Origin: Ruminococcus difficilis
GTDB taxonomy: Bacteria; Bacillota_A; Clostridia; Oscillospirales; Acutalibacteraceae
Reading direction: 5' to 3'
DNA: 64,000 nt
Assembly: GCF_016680995.1 (NCBI RefSeq)
Contig: NZ_JAEQMG010000010.1
Span: forward strand, 1 to 64,000
The position numbers and the translations under genes were made by a program. How positions within the stretch are numbered: the stretch's first letter is position 1; each line of letters starts with the position of its first letter. The notes under the pieces were generated by a model. That model did not search any database. It worked only from the letters and a program-made list of their open reading frames with translations, and was not told the origin of the DNA. Of the stretch, positions 37,193 through 45,245 are shown piece after piece.

Positions 37193-40100
37193 TTAATCCA
37201 ACTCTCCTAACTGTCTATTGGCAAGATCATACAGCGTAAAGTAGACCGGTGTAGTGGATAACGTGACTTTGGTGTCGCTCGCTGTAGTTTCGATAAGATA
37301 AGCAGAAGCTCTGTAGACATAATTCTTATCGTTTGTAGGATTGCCGTTTGATGTAAAAATATTGTTGAAGGTGTAGTACCACTGTAAGCGGTTATAGTTG
37401 TCGATCGGAGCTAATCCGGTATGGTTGTTACCGATATCGCCGGTAGTGTCTGTGAACAATCTGCCCCAACCGCTAACATTAGCCGCGATCTTGGAGTTGA
37501 CAATAGCGTTGGCACCGGTGCCGGTAGGCTTACTGTTAGTACTCAGCGCAGTTTCGATGGAACTGATCGTAGCAGCTGTATAACTGCTCTTATACTTATC
37601 CGCATAATAGGACGGATCCGTGATCTTTTTACCGCCGGCTGTGTCAAGTTCACCCATCTGCTCGATCAACATTCCGATACGGATGTCTTTGCCGTTCTCG
37701 GAATCCTGAGTTCTGTTCTTGATCTTAGCAATCTCATCTTCGTAGTAATCGAAGGAGATCGCGAAGTCTGTCATCAGCTTGTCGCCTTGTCTGGCACTGT
37801 TAGTACCGCCGCCGTTGTTGTTCCACTGGTTACGGGTGTCGCCGAGGAAGTTGATGGTGGGAACCTTGTTGGCGTTTTTATCGCTGTCCTGTGCTACGGT
37901 TTCGCTATCCGACTCATAGATCGGGATAACGGTGTAGTTCTCATAACCGGTGTAGTTGAACTTCTTATAATATGTGCTGGCTACATAATCACCGGAGCTG
38001 TTGTAGATATCCCAACGGGTGAAGTATTTCTTATCGCCGGTGCCTGTGATAATACCGTCGTCTTCATAATGCTCATGAGTTACACAATACTGACCCTTTT
38101 CACCGGTTCCGAAGTCCCAGTAATAAACGGCAGGACGGGTAGCGTTGCCATCCTCATTATCAGCATATGTCGTGCCGCTCAGGTTCAACGCATAACTATA
38201 AGTGTAAGAGATATTGTCACCGTTATCATCAGTCTTATAGTATGTGACCTTATCATTTTCAGTCAGCGCGCGATCAGAATCCAAATGAGTAGGCGGTAAG
38301 TTCTTATAGAAGTATCTGATACTATTATAGGTGAAGTAGTAATAGTTGGTATCGTTCTCGGTAACGACGCCGGCATTCAGATATCTCTTCTTATAAGTCA
38401 TATTGCGATGTACTGTAGCATTCTTAACCACATACGGAGCAGCCTCGACCAGCGGCATATAGGAAGCATGTGAATCGCTGCCGCCGATTGCGGAGGTACC
38501 GTCATAGGTGAAGAGCTTATACGCCTGAGTGGTAATAGGTGCGCTCTCATAGGATTTGTCATCAAAAACGATCTCCGTACCGCTTGCAGTAGTAGATTCC
38601 GCTGAAGCATACTTATCGATCGCTAACGCACTATAGCCGTTAGCCTTCGTATCATATTTATATGGCAACATAAACTCAGCTGTTACGCGGTCATCTACCG
38701 TATTGGTAGAGCCTACGTTAGCAGTGATCGTGTAGGTAGTACCGGAACCGGTTACAGATTGATTTGCCTCTGCGTGATTCCATGCGATCTTCTGACGGAA
38801 GTTCTTCTCATACGGTGTATGGTTATAGAGGAATTCCGTTGTCAGTCTCGCTGTTCCCTTCTTTGTTCCTTTGACAATTCCTGCCATCTGCGTATCATTG
38901 GTGCTGACTAAAGTACCACTTAAACTATAAGTTTGATTGCCCCAGAAACGGCTTTCATACGTATAAGTGATATTGTAGTTGTAAGTGATCGCAGTACGCG
39001 TCAGGTGGGATACGTAACGAAGTGTGGTTGCACCGGAATCCAGAACCTGCTGTACAGTGAACTGACCGACGGTAGCAGTGTTATTGGTAATGGTACCGGC
39101 TGAGAAGTTACCGACACTGGAGGTGATCTCCTCCAGCGTACAATCCTCATCAGGCGTTGTGCTCAGTCTGATATCGATCGTATAATTTCTATATTTGGTG
39201 TTGATGTACTTAGAGATATCGATCTTAGAGCCATCGGCCTTTGTATCTGTAAACACTGTTGTGCTACCATTCTTAACAGTAACCGTCACAGAGGGAGTAC
39301 CGTCACCGGTATAGCTGCCGGTTTTTTCTACAACGTGCTGGATGGACAGCGAGCCGGATACCGCCTCAACAAATCGAGCGATATAGGTATCGTTCGAGGA
39401 CATATCGGACTCGGCGATCTCCTTCGCGGAGATATCATAGTACTTACCGTTGCTGTAACGTACCCAACCGGCGAACATATACGCGCCGTTTGCCTGCGCT
39501 TCAAAGGTGAATTTCTTAGAGCTGTCGGCAAATTGTTCTCCTGACTCGGTCTTACCGTACAGGCTCGGAGAAGTATTGGTGAAGTACGCGGAGCACAGGG
39601 TGCTGGTACCGATATTCTGCTCGCCGCCTACGCCTGCGGTGGTCGAGAACGGATCATCCGTCCAATTGCCGGCGTCGACAGTAGCATTCAGGTTAGACGC
39701 GGGACCATACTGGATCTTGATATTTGCAGATATCTTGTCGTCCTTGTTAGAATAGTACCATCTGCCGTCGGAACGGTTCGCCTTATCCTTAGAGTCGTTC
39801 CAAATCTCTTCTTCATAAGAGATCAGCGCGGGAACGCCGGTATAGTGCTCCTTCAAATAATTATAGGTATAGACAGAACCCTTGTTCGTCGAATCACCCC
39901 AGCTCATACGACCGCTTGACGTCTGCGTACCGCCGGTGTACTGGTTGACACGATCGATCTTGTTCAGATACAGCATCGAGGGAGAAATATACCCGATAAA
40001 GCTGTTTGCGGCGTCGCCGTTTTTGGTGTAGCCGGCGCTTGGAGCATAAACAGCCCACATGGTAGCATACTCACCGACGTAGGTATCCTTATAACCGGTC

Positions 40101-43100
40101 GATACGATCAAAAGTTCCTTATCCTGAACATGGTTCTCTGAAATGCTGTTTGCTGCATCTGCATCATGCCAATCAGACTTATCGGAGTCATTTATCAGCG
40201 TGCCGAATACGTCGACCTGTCTGCCGAAGTAGTCGGTCAACAGTTCTACGCCGTTGTAGCCGCTGCCGGTGTAAGTAGACGCCTGAGCAGTTGATTCTGA
40301 AGAAGCGAACGTGTAATTCGTGTAATCGAAACCATCGCCGTAGTTATCCTTGGTTGTTCTGTACTTGAAGTCAAAGATGATGGTATCAGGGTTCTTCTCT
40401 TTGTTCAGCTTATAGAAGTCATCATAGTCGTAGGTCTGGCAGTGGCTGCTGGAGTTACACTGTGTATCCAACTCTCTGTGCAGCAGATCCCAGTAGGCGT
40501 TGTGCAGCGTTACACCCTTGACCTGCGCGCCTGAAGCGGTGCCGTCAGATGTCAGCGGGATCTGCATCTGGTACTTACCGCCCCATTTCAACATCGGCTG
40601 ACCGGGATAGCCGCCGAAGGCGTTCGCAGAGTTCGACTTACCCTCATAGTAAGGATAAACACTCAGCATATTACCCCACTGACCGTGTACGGAACCGTCA
40701 TAACCGTCAATATAGAAGGTTTTGACGTTGCTCGTATCTGCCAGATAGTAGATCGGCGTGACCTCGATTGCCTTATGACCGTTTTCGGTCTTCATTTTCG
40801 CGGTATTGACAGACTCTACTGTCCACTCCTCGGTGTAGACGCCGCTCGCGTCATAATCATGCACCTGATAAGTGACGCCGTTGAAGGTATACGCTTTCAG
40901 ATAATGCGTCACCTTGAACGCCTTGCTGTCGAAGCTGCCGGCTGCACTGGCGTTATCTGATAAGGTGGTCTGGATCTTGATCTTTGCGCCGACAGGAACG
41001 TTCGTCATCTTATCGTAGTCGCTGATACCGTTGGGGCCGGCAACATTGTGAGTGATAACGATCTGGTCATTCGGATGGGCTGTGTTATAAGCCGCGATGG
41101 TGCTATAAGTGGTAACGCCGGACGCCGTAGCCTCTGTGTAGGAGAATACGTCGGTTTCGGCATAGTTGCTGGCATCGCCGAGGATCTGCGTATCCGCGAG
41201 ATTCGTAAAGCGATTGAAGGTATTATCACGCAGCGCGCCGTTCTTTGCGTAGATATTGACCTTCTCTACCGTCTCTTCATCTTCGGAAGAACCCGGCTCT
41301 TTGAAGTAGAACTGATAGTCGACGGAGCTGTTGTTATAATAAGCCATAACGCCGATGTTGGTGATCTTTTCCCACTTAAAGCCTCTGAGAAGAATAAAAT
41401 GAGCGTTGCCGCTTGTTTCGCTGCGTTCCTTCATTTCAACAACAAAAACGGTATTACCTTGTGAATCATGAATATCGACGGAAGTGCCCGCAGATTTTGT
41501 CACACAGTTGATTTGTTCGCTCTTGTTGCCTCGAATACCGCTGTTACTGTCGTTATTAGATAAAGCGAAGAAGAAATTACCATCGCCGTTTCCTTTTATG
41601 GTAGAAGTCAAGTCAGCCCAGTAACCAATGTTTCCGCTGGTACCGTTTGCCACGGTGCTTACAGGAGTGGTTCCGCTTTTACCGGGACCGTTATCGTTGT
41701 CAGCCCAAACAAACTTATAAGTGCTGGTATTAGAGCCGATAATCGGGGTGTTGGCGACCTTCTGCGAACTGTTTTGCTTACCGGTGGAAGTATACTTATC
41801 ACCGGCGATCCAGTCGCTTGAGGTCGAACCGCCGCCGCCGGTTCCGTTTCCATCCTGTGTTACAGTGATCTCATGAGTGGTGGGATTAAACGAGAACTTC
41901 ACCCATGTAGAATCACTGTTGATCTTGAAGGTCTGGTTTGCGGAAGGCCAAGCTTCAGTCCAAGCGTGATCCTTAGCTACCTTGAAGTATATCGTACCCG
42001 CGTCAGCCGCAGTAACCGTATACGTTTTCTCGTAAGTTCCATCCGATTTATATACCAAGTCGTTACTGGAAGCATCAACTTTCCATGAGTTTCCCTCTCC
42101 AAAGATACCGGGATCAGCTTGATCAGTCGCACCCATAGCACCGACAACAGTATAGATATCTGTAGAGACGGCAGTTGATGTAACCCAAGTTTTATTATCT
42201 TTAACCCAAATTCGATAAATCACCGCGGCATCCTGCTTAACCTTAAATGCGTTACCACTCTTATCTGAATCTGTTGTAGCACTATATTTTTTCGCATCAG
42301 TAGAACCGTCAAACCCGTTTCCTACCAAATCGAAATTGTTTTCCCATGAATAATGATCACTGGAATCAACTTTAAATTTATAATATCTGTCATTATCTCC
42401 GGTTACTTCATAATAATAGTTTTTTGAACTCGAATCATAAGACATATCTTTCTTGGTATTGGACCACGAACCTGTTAAATCGCCGAAAATTTGAACGAGT
42501 TTACGGGTAAAGGTATACTCAATCTGCTTACCACTATCCCAGTTACCATTATACTGAATAGTATATTCACCGGCAGAAAAATAAATATAATAATTTTCTC
42601 CGCCAGTTCCTCCCTGACCAGTGGATAATTTAGCATAATAATTAGTAGTATCACCCATTGCACCGGAAGGTTGTGCATCACCACCCTTTAATCTAAAGGT
42701 TTTACTACCGCCATAATCAGCTTGTAAATACCATTCATAATAGCCGGAAGAATTAAGGGTAAAAGTCATCTTACCGCTTGAATCAGTTTTAGCATACATT
42801 GAAAAGCTGGATTCACCAGGGCCCTTCATGTATATAGAGTTTTTACCCAAAGTATCCCAATCACCAGTAGAAGCTAAATCAGTCTTAGCACCGGTATCAG
42901 CCAGATCATCCTTCATGCTGCGGACAATCTCGTTCTCTTCAAAACCGGAAAGATCGGGCGCGTCTTTTGCGTCATTATTATCTGTGATATTTGCCGCATC
43001 CGCATCCTGTGAGGGGATCGCGTTCAGCGCGATATTGCCGCCCTCGGTGGCAGCCTGAGAGACAGCGTCGCTGTTGGCGGCGGCGTCCTTCAGATACGCG

Positions 43101-43213
43101 GCAAAGGTATTCAGCATGGAGCCGGTAGCGATAGAGCCGATGAGCATGACGATGCTCAGCACCATCGCGAGCGTGCGCGTGCTGAAGTGTAAACGGTTGG
43201 TCTTTTGTTTCAT
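37193..43213 (-). CDS. Giant secreted surface protein 2
   Basis: A 2006-residue secreted protein, paralogue of giant protein 1 in opposite orientation. Signal peptide 1-42 and residues up to about 110 are nearly identical to the partner. Residues about 150-550 hold several beta modules resembling starch-binding X25-type repeats (for example IFGDLTGSWSNTKKDM and GEYTIQYNGNWDSG). The middle (about 800-1250) has YWDLLHRELDTQCNSSSHCQ and other unique segments and lacks the fibro-slime domain. The last 600 residues align with the partner (TPYEKNFRQK, GDTRNQWNNNGGGT, VYFTLYDLANRQLG). No LPXTG, dockerin or membrane helix. ATG 43213 follows GGGAGG. Binding of host or dietary glycans is inferred only. 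Confidence 0.85.
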   Translation of the reverse strand: MKQKTNRLHFSTRTLAMVLSIVMLIGSIATGSMLNTFAAYLKDAAANSDAVSQAATEGGNIALNAIPSQDADAANITDNNDAKDAPDLSGFEENEIVRSMKDDLADTGAKTDLASTGDWDTLGKNSIYMKGPGESSFSMYAKTDSSGKMTFTLNSSGYYEWYLQADYGGSKTFRLKGGDAQPSGAMGDTTNYYAKLSTGQGGTGGENYYIYFSAGEYTIQYNGNWDSGKQIEYTFTRKLVQIFGDLTGSWSNTKKDMSYDSSSKNYYYEVTGDNDRYYKFKVDSSDHYSWENNFDLVGNGFDGSTDAKKYSATTDSDKSGNAFKVKQDAAVIYRIWVKDNKTWVTSTAVSTDIYTVVGAMGATDQADPGIFGEGNSWKVDASSNDLVYKSDGTYEKTYTVTAADAGTIYFKVAKDHAWTEAWPSANQTFKINSDSTWVKFSFNPTTHEITVTQDGNGTGGGGSTSSDWIAGDKYTSTGKQNSSQKVANTPIIGSNTSTYKFVWADNDNGPGKSGTTPVSTVANGTSGNIGYWADLTSTIKGNGDGNFFFALSNNDSNSGIRGNKSEQINCVTKSAGTSVDIHDSQGNTVFVVEMKERSETSGNAHFILLRGFKWEKITNIGVMAYYNNSSVDYQFYFKEPGSSEDEETVEKVNIYAKNGALRDNTFNRFTNLADTQILGDASNYAETDVFSYTEATASGVTTYSTIAAYNTAHPNDQIVITHNVAGPNGISDYDKMTNVPVGAKIKIQTTLSDNASAAGSFDSKAFKVTHYLKAYTFNGVTYQVHDYDASGVYTEEWTVESVNTAKMKTENGHKAIEVTPIYYLADTSNVKTFYIDGYDGSVHGQWGNMLSVYPYYEGKSNSANAFGGYPGQPMLKWGGKYQMQIPLTSDGTASGAQVKGVTLHNAYWDLLHRELDTQCNSSSHCQTYDYDDFYKLNKEKNPDTIIFDFKYRTTKDNYGDGFDYTNYTFASSESTAQASTYTGSGYNGVELLTDYFGRQVDVFGTLINDSDKSDWHDADAANSISENHVQDKELLIVSTGYKDTYVGEYATMWAVYAPSAGYTKNGDAANSFIGYISPSMLYLNKIDRVNQYTGGTQTSSGRMSWGDSTNKGSVYTYNYLKEHYTGVPALISYEEEIWNDSKDKANRSDGRWYYSNKDDKISANIKIQYGPASNLNATVDAGNWTDDPFSTTAGVGGEQNIGTSTLCSAYFTNTSPSLYGKTESGEQFADSSKKFTFEAQANGAYMFAGWVRYSNGKYYDISAKEIAESDMSSNDTYIARFVEAVSGSLSIQHVVEKTGSYTGDGTPSVTVTVKNGSTTVFTDTKADGSKIDISKYINTKYRNYTIDIRLSTTPDEDCTLEEITSSVGNFSAGTITNNTATVGQFTVQQVLDSGATTLRYVSHLTRTAITYNYNITYTYESRFWGNQTYSLSGTLVSTNDTQMAGIVKGTKKGTARLTTEFLYNHTPYEKNFRQKIAWNHAEANQSVTGSGTTYTITANVGSTNTVDDRVTAEFMLPYKYDTKANGYSALAIDKYASAESTTASGTEIVFDDKSYESAPITTQAYKLFTYDGTSAIGGSDSHASYMPLVEAAPYVVKNATVHRNMTYKKRYLNAGVVTENDTNYYYFTYNSIRYFYKNLPPTHLDSDRALTENDKVTYYKTDDNGDNISYTYSYALNLSGTTYADNEDGNATRPAVYYWDFGTGEKGQYCVTHEHYEDDGIITGTGDKKYFTRWDIYNSSGDYVASTYYKKFNYTGYENYTVIPIYESDSETVAQDSDKNANKVPTINFLGDTRNQWNNNGGGTNSARQGDKLMTDFAISFDYYEDEIAKIKNRTQDSENGKDIRIGMLIEQMGELDTAGGKKITDPSYYADKYKSSYTAATISSIETALSTNSKPTGTGANAIVNSKIAANVSGWGRLFTDTTGDIGNNHTGLAPIDNYNRLQWYYTFNNIFTSNGNPTNDKNYVYRASAYLIETTASDTKVTLSTTPVYFTLYDLANRQLGELD

Positions 43214-43377
43214 GTAAAGATTCCTCCCTTTCGTTACGTTCGTGTTACCGTCAAAATGCGGATCGGAAGATGTGTGCAGTGTAACCGTCAGCGGATGGTG
43301 AATCAGTGAGGTGATCGGGCATATGCTCCGGCATACCTCCGCCAATGAATGGCGCCTCTTTGGTGGGCTGTGCCCAC

Positions 43378-43471
43378 ACCCGATTGATACGGGAGGGTCG
43401 AGACCCTCCCCTACATTTGGTGGTCTCTTCCCACACCCGATTGATACGAGATGGTCAAGACCCTCCCCTAC
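43378..43471 (-). repeat. Two tandem family C-like hairpins
   Basis: CCCGATTGATACGGGAGGGTCGAGACCCTCCCCTACA followed, about 20 bases later, by a second copy CCCGATTGATACGAGATGG...CCCTCCCCTACA. Reverse-orientation relatives of the TGTAGGG family, found only in the right arm. Confidence 0.65.
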
Positions 43472-43501
43472 AAATGAGGGATTCGGTACGACATAAAATA
43501 T

Positions 43502-43600
43502 CGTCGTTGCGAAGCCCGTAAGGGCTGTGGCAATCTCAACCGATTTAGAATTGTCATTGCGAAGGATTTGACAAGCTGTCATCCTGTGGCAATCTCATCC
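43502..43600 (+). repeat. Two tandem family B palindromes
   Basis: Copy one has the AGCCCGTAAGGGCT hairpin between CGTCGTTGCGA and GGCAATCTCAACC; copy two has AGGATTTGACAAGCTGTCATCCT between TGTCATTGCGA and GGCAATCTCATCC. Both lie in the leader of giant gene 2. Confidence 0.75.
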
Positions 43601-43722
43601 TAATAAAAGAGAACTGATTTGATCCATCAAATGTCCTGCGGGAACTGACCTTTGGGCTGTGATCAGGGATGACGATGTAAAAATGAATCTCACTTGACCG
43701 TGGTCAAGCTCGTTCGATTGAT

Positions 43723-43791
43723 ACAATCCCTCAGTCACCGTTCGGTGACAGCTCCCTTTACCAAAGGGAGCCTCTTTACCAAAGGGAGCCT
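43723..43791 (-). repeat. Family A palindrome, reverse, with small tandem duplication
   Basis: CAATCCCTCAGTCACCGTTCGGTGACAGCTCCC then TTTACCAAAGGGAGCCTC in two tandem copies. Corresponds to the composite at 27.95 kb without its insert. Confidence 0.75.
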
Positions 43792-43819
43792 GATACCTGA
43801 TTTTGTTAAATTTACCGTT

Positions 43820-44098
43820 TTTGTGCAGATTGCACAAATTCTGGTATATCAGCCCTTCCGCCTGACATCGCTTGTGTTACACCCCGAGGCTCATTTCTCA
43901 GGTAACCGTAACAGCTTAAAATATACTTGCCTGTGTGTGAAAAACAGCCGAATTTCATAGGATTCAAGCTGATTTCCACGTGTCTCACGCTCCGTTTATG
44001 CAGCATATATTCAGCATATATGCCGCATACAATGAATACGCGATTTTTCGTTAAATTAGACGATTGAATTATTATGCTTTTGTGCATGTTGCACAAAA
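43820..44098. mobile_element. 279-bp element bounded by TTTGTGCA palindromes (right copy)
   Basis: Starts TTTGTGCA-GAT-TGCACAAA and ends TTTTGTGCA-TGT-TGCACAAAA; same length as the left copy and inverted. Internal blocks match (GGTAACCGTAACAGCTTAAA, GCCTGTGTGTGAAAAACAG). Its ends resemble operator palindromes. Confidence 0.6.
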
Positions 44099-44176
44099 TG
44101 ACGATTTTGTGTAACAAGTTTGTAACAATTCCAAAAGCGAAATATAGAGCAATGTTTCATTTGGGGATTATCAAAT

Positions 44177-44195
44177 GTTTGCATAATATGCAAAC
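44177..44195. promoter_or_regulatory. Perfect 19-bp palindrome upstream of pqqD
   Basis: GTTTGCATAATATGCAAAC is a perfect inverted repeat around one central base, 140 bp upstream of the pqqD promoter and just outside the right arm. It has the form of a dimeric repressor site; the regulator is unknown. Confidence 0.45.
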
Positions 44196-44316
44196 CGCTG
44201 ATGTATTCATGCTGTTAGTAAATATCCAAATAATATGCCAAAGAAAAATCTTCATCCTTTGTGTAGATCCTCACGATCATTTCCGTATCTCTTTTGTCGA
44301 AAAGTCCATTTGATAC

Positions 44317-44345
44317 TTGCAAAAACTGTCGTGATAGGATATAAT
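44317..44345 (+). promoter_or_regulatory. Promoter of the pqqD cluster
   Basis: TTGCAA (44317-44322), 17-bp spacer, perfect TATAAT (44340-44345). The predicted start near 44352 leaves under ten bases of leader before ATG 44361, so the first message is almost leaderless, with GGTGGTGAT as possible ribosome site. Confidence 0.7.
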
Positions 44346-44360
44346 TTTGGTGGTGATCAT

Positions 44361-44624
44361 ATGAAGATAAAAAACAACTTTGTATTGAAGAAAATCGCCG
44401 GTTCCTACGTCGTGGTTCCGGTTCGCACCAGAGCGGTTGATTTTTCCGGTATCATCAAGCTGACCGAGAGCGGCGCTTTCCTTTGGAAGCTTTTGGAAAA
44501 AGGCGCCGATAGGGAAGAGCTGATCGCGAAAATGCTGGAGGAATACGCGGTGGATGAGGCTACCGCCGCCGCTGATATCGACCGCTTTGTCGCAAAGCTC
44601 CGCGAGGCTGATCTCATTGAGTGA
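44361..44624 (+). CDS. PqqD family peptide-recognition protein
   Basis: An 87-residue winged-helix protein of the PqqD family, the fold (RiPP recognition element) that holds precursor peptides for modifying or processing enzymes. Family pattern: N-terminal strand region FVLKKIAGSYVVVPV, LTESGAFLWKLLEKGAD (about residues 36-52) and the helical end with DIDRFVAKLREADLIE. No radical-SAM partner or cyclase is encoded nearby, which is unusual. It overlaps the next gene by 8 bp, indicating coupled translation. First gene of a four-gene run to 47.66 kb. Confidence 0.88.
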   Translation: MKIKNNFVLKKIAGSYVVVPVRTRAVDFSGIIKLTESGAFLWKLLEKGADREELIAKMLEEYAVDEATAAADIDRFVAKLREADLIE

Positions 44625-45066
44625 GATCATTTCTCCCGCTGAGTTTGTCGCGGTGATGCAAGAGAGCTTTGAGCGCGGTCAGGAGTTGATCTTTACACCG
44701 TCCGGCTCCAGTATGTTCCCGATGCTTGACGGCAAAAACGATAAGGTGACCTTTTCGCAAAAGCCCGATAAGCTGAAAAAATACGACGTCGCGTTCTATG
44801 TGCGCCGCAGAACCAACCAGCTTGTCCTGCATCGGATGATCGGCTTCACCAAGGACGGCGCGTATATTTTTTCCGGCGATAACCAGTATGACTATGAGTA
44901 TGGGGTAGGGGATGACGACGTCCTCGCGCTGATGACCTCGTTTACCCACAACGGAAAGACTTATCGGACAAGCGATCTTTCGTATCGCTTCTATATCCGC
45001 CGCATGATGCTAAAAAAGCGGCTGAGACGGTTTGCTTCAATGATTTATCATAAGATTTTTAAATAG
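44617..45066 (+). CDS. S24/S26-family peptidase (signal-peptidase-like, no membrane anchor)
   Basis: A 149-residue protein with the signal peptidase I catalytic serine segment PSGSSMFPML (Ser at about residue 32) and a second segment LVLHRMIGFT in which His72 occupies the general-base region, as in the ER/SipW-type enzymes, rather than Lys. Unlike true signal peptidases it lacks an N-terminal transmembrane helix, so it probably acts inside the cell on a peptide. Start is uncertain: TTG 44617 (GAGG at proper distance, overlapping pqqD) or ATG 44656. Next to PqqD it is a good candidate to cleave a leader peptide. Confidence 0.78.
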   Translation: MSEIISPAEFVAVMQESFERGQELIFTPSGSSMFPMLDGKNDKVTFSQKPDKLKKYDVAFYVRRRTNQLVLHRMIGFTKDGAYIFSGDNQYDYEYGVGDDDVLALMTSFTHNGKTYRTSDLSYRFYIRRMMLKKRLRRFASMIYHKIFK

Positions 45067-45082
45067 TTATTGCGACGTTTCA

Positions 45083-45191
45083 TGCCTCCCTTTCCTAAGG
45101 TGAGATTCTGTCCAAATCTTTGATTTGGGAAACAGATTCCATACACCGGAGAGGTGCCCCGAGACACGCGTGTCAAGGGGCGGAGGGTTGC
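45083..45191 (+). repeat. Family A composite with alternative insert
   Basis: CCTCCCTTTCCTAAGG is split from GAGGTGCCCC...GGGGCGGAGGGTTGC by a 50-base hairpin insert, AGATTCTGTCC...GGAAACAGATT..CATACACCGGAG. A related insert is at 52.54 kb. The second stem is extended by GACACGCGTGTC. It fills the gap between the peptidase and the HprK-like gene. Confidence 0.75.
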
Positions 45192-45245
45192 TATGCTAAG
45201 TTTAACCTTTATTAGATGACCTAAAAACGAAAACGGAGAATCATT

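Larger units (their letters stand above)
42880..44107 (-). repeat. Right arm of the large inverted duplication
   Basis: Reverse-complement match to 27632-28800. Includes the start of giant gene 2, its ribosome site, the TCATTGGCGGAGG leader block, the GATCAGGGATGACGATG block, a family A copy and the 279-bp element. Here two family C and two family B copies occupy the leader instead of the family B/A copies of the left arm. No other gene is visible in the 1.1 kb between the giant gene and pqqD. Confidence 0.85.

Noticed and set aside
28466..43213. LPXTG sorting signals on the giant proteins
   Set aside because: Neither C-terminus has an LPXTG-like motif, hydrophobic helix or basic tail.
44074..44313. 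Open frame between the right arm and pqqD
   Set aside because: It overlaps the 19-bp palindrome and ends close to the pqqD promoter, has no ribosome site and an unlikely residue composition.
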